NCBI GenBank assembly: GCA_934278005.1
Contig: CAKQWG010000097.1
Coordinates: forward strand, 1-12,116
DNA from: an uncultured Pirellulaceae bacterium
GTDB lineage: Bacteria; Planctomycetota; Planctomycetia; Pirellulales; Pirellulaceae
Length of the DNA stretch: 12,116 nt
Direction of reading: 5' to 3'
The notes under the pieces are model-generated. The model ran no database searches. It was given only the letters and a program-made list of their open reading frames with translations, and was not told where the DNA came from. The translations under genes and the position numbers were made by a program. This document shows, in pieces, positions 6,487-12,116 of the stretch; the first letter of the stretch is position 1; each line of letters opens with the position of its first letter.

Positions 6487-7902
6487 ATGCGTCCATTGCT
6501 GCTGGCCCTGTGGGGTTGGTTGGGGTGCATTGCGCTGTCAGGTTGCCACGGTCGCGCCTACCGCGATCTATACGCGGAGAATATGGCTGCGGAGATTCGC
6601 GATCTGGAAGATCAGCTCTACGAGTACGACCATCAGTACAAGCTGCTCGAACAAGAGTTGGAAGTCTTGCGGCACCAAAACCAAGTTCTTAAAGCTGCTA
6701 CGCCTGCCAAACGCTCGCTCCTTGCCCCCTTTTCTAAAAGCGATAGTCAGCCGGAGTCGCGCCCGCAGGAGTTGCCCAATAAGCCTGAGCCGATGCTCGA
6801 ATCGCCTGCCCGCGAGCCGAGTTCGATTTTGGAGCAGGGCCCCGCGGCACAGCCATCGAACCCCAGCCGCCAAACCCCAGCTCCTTCCAACAGCGACGAA
6901 CTGCCGCCGCCCAGTGGGCCTCAAGTGGCACCTCAGGCCGATCCGCCGCAAAAATCTTCTAGCCAACCCGCGCCAGCCACACCAAAATTTCCGCGCCCCC
7001 AAGACCAGGCCCCGCGGGACCGGGACAGCGACTTCGATTTAGAAGAATTGTTGCCTCCCACAATCGATCCTGGCGTAGCTACTCCGCCGCCTCTGCCTCC
7101 TTTGTCGCTTCGCGTCGACGGCTCGCCGCTAGCTCCTGAAGACAATTTAGAGATGAACTTGGCACGCATCGATATCCCGACTCAACGCGTGTCCGCAGTG
7201 CTTGCAGCCGGTGGCACTGCAGATAATCCTTTGGATGGGGCAGGCGACAAACCAACCGATTCACGCGTGATCGAGCTGGCTTTTCATCCAGCCCTGTCGC
7301 GGGCAATCGACATGGATGGGCGCCCCGATCCCGATGGACTGTACTTAGTCTTGCAGCCTAAGAACGAACTTGGACAGATGGTTCCGACTTCTGCCGAGCT
7401 ATTGGTTTTTGCCCTGGATCCCTCTCGCGAAGGTGAGCAAGCCAAAATCGGACGTTGGGAGTTTACGGCTGCCGAAGTTCAGCAAAAGCTGCAGCCGATT
7501 GGAAGCGAGCAGGGGATTCACTTGCGCCTTCCATGGACTGGAGAAGCGCCAGCAGCGGACCGAGTAATCGTGTTCGCGCTGTATAAATTCACTAACGGTC
7601 GACAGGTAATGGGTGAGAAGGAGATCTACCTAGCGGAAAATGCCAGCTCGAAAACGGTGTGGGCTCCACGAGCTGATAAAGTTGATTCCAGAACAGCCGC
7701 ATCGACCACCACACCGGCGGAACTCGGATCGTCAGCTAACTCGGTTTCGCAGGCCAGTTTCCAAGCCTCGCCGACTTCGACGAAGACTTCGTCAACGAGT
7801 GCGCCGCCAGCCAACAAGCTGCCAACTGCAACTATCCATTCTAACCCGCTCGTCCGCCCCGCCGCGGGTAGCAGCACTCGGCAGCCCCCGCCCTTGCCTT
7901 AA
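6487..7902 (+). CDS. Coiled-coil lipoprotein with proline-rich linker and C-terminal beta-rich domain, function unknown
   Basis: The ATG at 6487 gives a 471-residue protein with a textbook lipoprotein signal: MRPLLLALWGWLGCIALSGC, lipobox LSGC with Cys20. An in-frame TTG at 6400 would bury this signal behind 29 residues, so I reject it. Residues 25-72 (from YRDLYAENM to NQVLKAA) show heptad-like Leu/Ile spacing, a short coiled coil likely to oligomerise or hold a partner. Residues about 75-225 are a Pro/Ser/Gln-rich linker with PPP runs. Residues about 258-395 look like a folded beta-rich domain (VIELAFHPALSRAID, GLYLVLQPKNELGQ, ELLVFALDPS, RVIVFALYKFTNG, KEIYLAE). The last 75 residues are Ser/Thr/Pro-rich. 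I do not recognise the family. Its position after the propeller gene suggests a shared envelope role. No clear Shine-Dalgarno precedes the ATG. Confidence 0.82.
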   Translation: MRPLLLALWGWLGCIALSGCHGRAYRDLYAENMAAEIRDLEDQLYEYDHQYKLLEQELEVLRHQNQVLKAATPAKRSLLAPFSKSDSQPESRPQELPNKPEPMLESPAREPSSILEQGPAAQPSNPSRQTPAPSNSDELPPPSGPQVAPQADPPQKSSSQPAPATPKFPRPQDQAPRDRDSDFDLEELLPPTIDPGVATPPPLPPLSLRVDGSPLAPEDNLEMNLARIDIPTQRVSAVLAAGGTADNPLDGAGDKPTDSRVIELAFHPALSRAIDMDGRPDPDGLYLVLQPKNELGQMVPTSAELLVFALDPSREGEQAKIGRWEFTAAEVQQKLQPIGSEQGIHLRLPWTGEAPAADRVIVFALYKFTNGRQVMGEKEIYLAENASSKTVWAPRADKVDSRTAASTTTPAELGSSANSVSQASFQASPTSTKTSSTSAPPANKLPTATIHSNPLVRPAAGSSTRQPPPLP

Positions 7903-7914
7903 AGGTCACCGATA

Positions 7915-7937
7915 CGCAAGTTGATTTCAACTTCGCG
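7915..7937. terminator. Candidate bidirectional terminator hairpin between convergent genes
   Basis: AAGTTGA (7918-7924) and TCAACTT (7927-7933) are perfect 7-bp arms around TT; with C7934 bulged out, CGC (7915-7917) and GCG (7935-7937) extend the stem to 10 bp. It sits in the 40-base gap between the lipoprotein stop (7902) and the PEP-CTERM stop (7943), where a terminator for both strands is expected. No T-run follows, so strength is uncertain. Confidence 0.45.
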
Positions 7938-7942
7938 CTAGA

Positions 7943-8641
7943 TCAACTCGGCTGCGGCAATCGCTTGCGTCGCCACGCAAAAGGCACGCCTATCAGTCCT
8001 AGCACGCCCAGCCCGGATGGCTCCGGTACGGCTACCACGCGGATCGCCGCTGGCGGGCTAAACTGAACGCTGTCCGTCAGGCCAGGATCGAAGGAAAATA
8101 GCACGCCGCGGACCGCGTTTGCCGAATAGTCGCCCAGCGCTACGGTATCGTCGATGGAAATTGTGAAGTCAAACAGTGGGCTGAAATCCGTATTAAAAAC
8201 CACCGGCGGTGGTACGGGATCGGCGAATGGTCCAACCACACTAGCCACGAAATCCGCTTCACCGTTGGGGTCGTTCAGCGGTTTACTAGTGAATTTCCGC
8301 TCCGGAAAAAGAGTGCGAATGGTACCGCCGCCCAGTGTCATCCCAATCGGCCTGCCAGGGCCGCCGGGCGGGCTTAAATCGATGGGCACTGTGTAGTTCG
8401 CGATCGATTCCGTATTCGCATCGGCTCTAACAAACACCGTCAACGTGACCGTGGTGGTGTTGCCCGCCGTCGGACGAGTAACGCTGGTCGTCTCCGGACC
8501 AATGCGGAGCACCAAACCGGCTACTGCAGGAGATGCTACAGCGATGCAGATCGCGCCGACCCCCGCCATGAAGCTGGCGGCAAGCTTAGTGGGCTGGACG
8601 AGTTTTGGGAGTAGTCGTTTTATGCAGCTAGCCACGTTCAT
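7943..8641 (-). CDS. PEP-CTERM sorting-domain protein, possibly cohesin-like
   Basis: This 232-residue exported protein has an N-terminal signal (basic start, hydrophobic MAGVGAICIAVASPAVA, likely cut after Ala41). It ends in a PEP-CTERM signal: VPEPS (205-209), a hydrophobic stretch, then WRRKR near the end. PEP-CTERM tails are recognised by exosortase and direct proteins to the surface or matrix. The 160-residue body is beta-rich and Thr/Val/Pro-rich. Its order of an N-terminal strand pair (TTTVTLTVFVRADANTESIA, then NYTVPIDLS) and a C-terminal FDFTISIDDTVALGDYSANA strand pair resembles the layout of cohesin modules (first strands, then lFtltF...a.pGty). This is pattern reading, not a detected homology. 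The start is supported by GAGG 7 bases before the ATG. The gene begins 54 bases after the dockerin gene ends, on the same strand, so both are probably one operon. Confidence 0.88.
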   Translation of the reverse strand: MNVASCIKRLLPKLVQPTKLAASFMAGVGAICIAVASPAVAGLVLRIGPETTSVTRPTAGNTTTVTLTVFVRADANTESIANYTVPIDLSPPGGPGRPIGMTLGGGTIRTLFPERKFTSKPLNDPNGEADFVASVVGPFADPVPPPVVFNTDFSPLFDFTISIDDTVALGDYSANAVRGVLFSFDPGLTDSVQFSPPAAIRVVAVPEPSGLGVLGLIGVPFAWRRKRLPQPS

Positions 8642-8695
8642 CAGGAGCCCTCGATTGAAATTTAACAGTCCGGGTATTCGCGATCGCTCTACTTG

Positions 8696-11600
8696 TTAGA
8701 AACCATGTCCGAGATCAGCAGGCAGATGGGTCACTTGGCCAGGCCCATTCTCAGCACTAGGCTCCGACAAGTCGCTCGACTCGCTCGACTCGCTCGACTC
8801 GCTTCCGAAGCGAGAATGAATTTTTCGGTCACGCTTGGTGGCAAGCATGACCGCCGGTGGCATGGTCGCGGCTTGCGCTACGGGCTGGTCGCTAGCTTGG
8901 CGTACATTATAGTCTGAACGGATTGGCCCATCATCCAGCGCTGCAAACCAATCATCCCGTGCGCTGTTGGTCGCAGAGGGCACATATACAACCGGAACAG
9001 GTGCCTCTAAAACTTGGCGGCAAACTGACGCTGCGCTGCTTCCATGTTGTCGCTCTTGAAGCAGAGCTTGCGCCGTGCTCAGCCGCAGGCTGGGTCTGCG
9101 CTCTAAGCCGGCCAGCAGCGCCGGTAGACTGGCTACGTTGCCAGGCGTAGTGGACTCAGATGGCGAATCGGCTAGCCCATGGATAGGACGCTGGGCAGTG
9201 CTAGGGGCACCAGCAAAGGCGGCTGGGGCTGGCGCCCGCGGCAGGACTCTGCCCAGCCAACTGAAGGCTTTGTAGAGATCTGTCGAGTTCACGCCGCCGT
9301 TGCCCGTGACATCGAAATAGGCGTCGCTATTGTTGCGGATAACCGTGCCCAGTTTGCCGTATGCATCGTAGAGGTCGGTGCTGTTGACCCCTCCGTTACT
9401 GTCCACATCCCCGGGCATAACGGCCATGCGGAAATCAAATCGGCCGCCCGCCGCACCGTTGCCCGAAGGCATGCTACCGCCGTCGCTCCACTCACCATCC
9501 AAGGCGTTGCCCGCGGCGTCTGTGATGGAGTCGAGCAACGAGAGCACCAGTCGGTCATTGGCGATTGGAGCGGCCAAGCGAAGCGTGGCAACGTTGGTGC
9601 CATCGACGCCATAGACGAGCGACAGACCGGGCATGTAGTTGGCCAAATTGGTACCCACCAGCGCCATTTTGGCTGGACTTAAGCTAGCGGACACATCCTC
9701 GCTGAACTCGATATAAATGCGGTCGATGTTGATCCACGGAGAGTTTTTCAGCTGACCAGGACCGACTAGCGACAAACCGCGGCCATTGCCACTGCCAATC
9801 CCGCCACCATCGACCGCATCGATGAAGGAGCTGCCCCATTGGGTTGAACCGATTTGCACGTCCAGCACGCGCGGCGGCAGCGTGTCAGCCACATCGTTGT
9901 CATCGATGGTGACGATCTCTTGCAATATGAAGGCTTGTTGGAATTCGCTGTCGGCCGTAGTCAGCGAGTGACTGATGTAGGTCTTATGAGTCCCCTCGGC
10001 CAACGCATCATCGACGGCTCTGACGAGAACTTGCTGCGGCACATTCCAATTCTGTGGCGTGAAGGTAAGCGAGCTTGCGCCGCCTAGCAGGGCGGTGACG
10101 CTGACCTGATTCTGCACGTTCGCCATGGCGATGGTTACCGGCTGGGTCGGTGGAAAGGTCAACACGATGTGATAGGTGTCGGTAGCCCCCGCCTCGCTCA
10201 CCTCGGTCGCCCCGTGGCTGGGAATGAGCATTACGCCGGGGAAGTCGTTGTCGGCGATGTTGACCACGACGCGTGGCATGCCGACCGCTTGATAGGCCGG
10301 ATCGGTGCTGCTGCTGGTGTGCCGAATGAAGCTGCGATGAAAGCTCTCCACAGCCGAATCGTCGACGCCGTTGACCAACACAGTTTGCGGGATGTGCCAA
10401 TTTTGAGGCGTGAATTCCAGGTAGTTGCGGCTGGGGTTATTGGCGTCGACGGCCGTCGCCTGCTGGTCGCCAGGATCCGTCAAGGTGACGCGCACATTGG
10501 CTGTGGGAGCGGTTGCCAAACGCAGCGTGTAACTGTCGCTGATACCCGTCTCGCTGATGCTGGTCAAACCGCCACTTTCGTCGATCACCGCACCCGGTCC
10601 ATTGGGATCGACCACGGCATGGATTTCGGGATTGATATCGAAGTAGATTTTTCCCTTGCCGGTAGTTTCGTAGCCTCGAAAGTCGAGGTGCGACTTTAGG
10701 ATATATCCCGACTTGCCATCGACCGCGACGGCTTCGATCCAGCCGCTGGTCATGTTGTCAAAGCCGAAGACAGCATCGATGCCTGGATCGATGTCAAGCA
10801 CCAGCCACTGCAGATCGGTCCACACCAAATCGGGGCCTTCCTCGGTCGGCACGTGCACTTCGTCGATCAGAAATACCGGTACGCTGGTCGAGCCGCTGAT
10901 ACCGCTGATGGTTTCGTCGCGTGCATAGCTGGCGTCTTGGCTATCGAGCTTACCGTCGTTATTGCTATCGAGCCCCAGTTCGAATGCCATGCGGCGATTG
11001 AGGATGCTGACCTGTGCGCCCGTGTCGAACAGAAAATTGCCGCTCGAGGACTGGCCGTTGTGCATCAGATCCGCAGCAAAAAAGGGGATGTCCGCCCAGG
11101 CCGGGGGCGGACCACCAAGCGGCAGTACGTGGGGCTCGGGAAAGTACTCTTGCCGATTGTCGACAGCGAGCGTGTATCGCGGACCGCTGTACTCCGGCAG
11201 TTCGTTGCCAAAGTCGGTCTTCATATAGAAATCCAACCCGGTGAAGGTCGTCCAGGGCGTAAAGTCAAGCGTGGTCACGCGCTCGGTCATGGCCGGCATG
11301 CCAACAATCCCATGCGGCCCCATAAAGCTCACGTCGCGCGTCGCATCGGTAATGATTCGCGTATCCAACAGCGTATTGCGAACTCCGCTCTCGCCCGCGA
11401 AATCGAAACGATAAGATTTGGAAATGTCATACATGGAACTGCCACCTACGCCAAGTTCCTCGAAACGCCCCTGGGTCTGATACGCGGGGGGACCCGTCAT
11501 GTCTCCCACTGCGGTTTGAAAACCGAGGATCGTGTTGGCCCCGGTATCCAATAGCCAAGAATTGAACGTCAGCGGCCCGATAACGTTTTGCGCTGCATCG

Positions 11601-11863
11601 CTCAGCTCCACCGTGACTCGTGGTTGGTCCCACGCTACTCCGTCGGACGGGCCCAGGTCGAAGTAGGGCCGGCCAGCGAGCGGACTGGCAGAGAGCATGC
11701 TCCGCATCTCTAACTTTTCCAGCACCGGTGTTCGACCTGCAGGTGGCCGGCGAGATCCAGATCGTGCAGGCCGTCGGCTTCGAGGCTGGGTCTTGCGCAC
11801 GGGCCTTGGAAAGTTGCCCGAGTTCGATGTCCAAACATTTCGCTGGCGTGTGAAATAAGCCAT
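8696..11863 (-). CDS. Secreted multidomain protein: two-lobed retropepsin-like aspartic protease, Calx-beta-like repeats, Ig-like domain, dockerin
   Basis: ATG 11861-11863 gives 1055 residues; a TTG at 11873-11875 would add four. An Arg/Pro-rich N-terminus leads to LEKLEMRSMLSAS (48-60), the planctomycete surface-protein motif. Residues about 64-405 hold two aspartic-protease-like lobes: SWLLDTGA (Asp106) paired with GIVG (185-188), and NFLFDTGA (Asp280) paired with AVFG (364-367). An EF-hand-like loop DSNNDGKLDSQD (299-310) is inserted in lobe two. Two Calx-beta-like repeats follow (426-541 and 542-657, each with FTPQNW..PQ.VLV..VDD and ending in a D-D/N-N-D string). Next come an SbsA-type Ig-like domain (660-791, IYIEFSEDVSAS) and a dockerin (818-874) with two NGGVNSTDLY calcium loops. 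A tail (876-1055), partly Ser/Glu repeats, ends the protein. It is probably a secreted or surface protease; activity is inferred from the two DTGA motifs only. Confidence 0.88.
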   Translation of the reverse strand: MAYFTRQRNVWTSNSGNFPRPVRKTQPRSRRPARSGSRRPPAGRTPVLEKLEMRSMLSASPLAGRPYFDLGPSDGVAWDQPRVTVELSDAAQNVIGPLTFNSWLLDTGANTILGFQTAVGDMTGPPAYQTQGRFEELGVGGSSMYDISKSYRFDFAGESGVRNTLLDTRIITDATRDVSFMGPHGIVGMPAMTERVTTLDFTPWTTFTGLDFYMKTDFGNELPEYSGPRYTLAVDNRQEYFPEPHVLPLGGPPPAWADIPFFAADLMHNGQSSSGNFLFDTGAQVSILNRRMAFELGLDSNNDGKLDSQDASYARDETISGISGSTSVPVFLIDEVHVPTEEGPDLVWTDLQWLVLDIDPGIDAVFGFDNMTSGWIEAVAVDGKSGYILKSHLDFRGYETTGKGKIYFDINPEIHAVVDPNGPGAVIDESGGLTSISETGISDSYTLRLATAPTANVRVTLTDPGDQQATAVDANNPSRNYLEFTPQNWHIPQTVLVNGVDDSAVESFHRSFIRHTSSSTDPAYQAVGMPRVVVNIADNDFPGVMLIPSHGATEVSEAGATDTYHIVLTFPPTQPVTIAMANVQNQVSVTALLGGASSLTFTPQNWNVPQQVLVRAVDDALAEGTHKTYISHSLTTADSEFQQAFILQEIVTIDDNDVADTLPPRVLDVQIGSTQWGSSFIDAVDGGGIGSGNGRGLSLVGPGQLKNSPWINIDRIYIEFSEDVSASLSPAKMALVGTNLANYMPGLSLVYGVDGTNVATLRLAAPIANDRLVLSLLDSITDAAGNALDGEWSDGGSMPSGNGAAGGRFDFRMAVMPGDVDSNGGVNSTDLYDAYGKLGTVIRNNSDAYFDVTGNGGVNSTDLYKAFSWLGRVLPRAPAPAAFAGAPSTAQRPIHGLADSPSESTTPGNVASLPALLAGLERRPSLRLSTAQALLQERQHGSSAASVCRQVLEAPVPVVYVPSATNSARDDWFAALDDGPIRSDYNVRQASDQPVAQAATMPPAVMLATKRDRKIHSRFGSESSESSESSDLSEPSAENGPGQVTHLPADLGHGF
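8772..8803 (-). repeat. 9-bp tandem repeat encoding Ser-Glu-Ser units
   Basis: TCGCTCGAC repeats three times (8772-8798) plus a partial copy, giving the SESSESSESSD stretch in the tail of the dockerin protein. The unit keeps the reading frame, so copy-number changes would alter only tail length. Confidence 0.85.
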
Positions 11864-11950
11864 GGCCGCTCTCAATTTTAAGTGTCACGAGGCGATTGCG
11901 CTGTTCTATGCATCATTTCAAACAACCCAAAATGGACCGTTTGCGATATG

Positions 11951-11980
11951 AGTATAACATAATGATTCGGCCGGTTTAAA
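11951..11980 (-). promoter_or_regulatory. Candidate extended -10 promoter of the protease-dockerin gene
   Basis: On the minus strand TGTTATACT gives an extended -10 (TGn plus TATACT at 11951-11956) in AT-rich DNA, with TTTAAA (11975-11980; 4 of 6 matches to -35) 18 bases upstream. The predicted start near 11944 leaves a leader of about 80 bases before the ATG. GAGAG 5 bases before the ATG is a weak ribosome site. Confidence 0.5.
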
Positions 11981-12063
11981 GCTGAAGGGACGCCGTTTGG
12001 TGGCTCAAAAGGTTCCGCAAACTCTCGAATCCTGGCCCGCCCACACGCACTGTCAGCTGGTGT

Positions 12064-12116
12064 GTCGCGGGCAAGTCACGGGCAAGTCACGGGCATGTCA
12101 CGGGCGAGTCGCGGGC
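12064..12116. repeat. 11-bp tandem repeat running off the window edge
   Basis: Units of the form GTCACGGGCAA follow each other at 12064-12074, 12075-12085, 12086-12096, 12097-12107 and a partial unit at 12108-12116, with changes at only a few positions. There are no spacers, so this is not CRISPR; it is a minisatellite upstream of the protease-dockerin gene. Its full length is unknown because the window ends inside it. Confidence 0.9.

Noticed and set aside
8587..8597. TAGTGGGCTGG shared with the right arm of the inverted repeat near 4517-4527
   Set aside because: The 8587 copy lies inside the PEP-CTERM coding sequence, has no matching left arm, and an 11-base match is weak evidence for a shared element.
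10853..11554. 233-codon plus-strand open frame opposite the protease region
   Set aside because: It mirrors the coding of the two DTGA lobes, is His/Arg-rich in composition and has no ribosome site or domain.
12064..12116. CRISPR array at the right edge
   Set aside because: Units are 11 bp with no spacers and vary between copies, which is a simple tandem repeat.

Overview
The window looks like a piece of a planctomycete chromosome, most likely Pirellulaceae (Rhodopirellula/Blastopirellula type). The signs are moderately GC-rich DNA, a very large secreted protein with the planctomycete N-terminal motif LE-x-R-x-x-LSA and a C-terminal dockerin, a PEP-CTERM protein, a PQQ-like propeller protein with a DPFG/NPFG low-complexity tail, and few strong ribosome-binding sites. 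This placement is inference from protein style, not from a marker gene.

Left third (1-4341, all on the minus strand): an Fe-S cluster assembly operon read leftwards in the order sufR - sufC - sufB - sufD, with sufD cut by the window edge. SufR is a winged-helix repressor with a cysteine-rich C-terminus, SufC is the ABC-type ATPase, and SufB and SufD are the paralogous scaffold subunits of the SufBC(2)D complex. A candidate promoter with an overlapping palindrome lies just upstream of sufR, consistent with autoregulation. An unusually long gap (about 380 bases) with a 9-bp hairpin separates sufB from sufD.

Divergent spacer (4342-4730): holds the candidate sufR promoter/operator, a large interrupted inverted repeat (4467-4527) lying between the two divergent promoters, a smaller hairpin, and a -10-like element for the rightward genes.

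Middle (4731-7902, plus strand): two exported proteins, a PQQ-like beta-propeller protein followed after 94 bases by a coiled-coil lipoprotein of unknown function. They probably form one transcription unit and work in the envelope. A hairpin lies between the convergent gene ends at 7902 and 7943.

Right part (7943-11863, minus strand): a 1055-residue secreted multidomain protein followed 54 bases downstream by a PEP-CTERM protein. In order, the large protein has the N-terminal sorting motif, a two-lobed retropepsin-like aspartic protease region with two DTGA motifs, two Calx-beta-like repeats, an SbsA-type Ig-like domain, a dockerin and a long tail. The PEP-CTERM protein has a strand pattern that could be cohesin-like. 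If so, this would be a locally encoded anchor and dockerin client pair, which is the most interesting hypothesis in the window. The right edge (12064-12116) is an 11-bp tandem repeat running off the window. I saw no tRNA, rRNA, CRISPR array, transposase or integrase.
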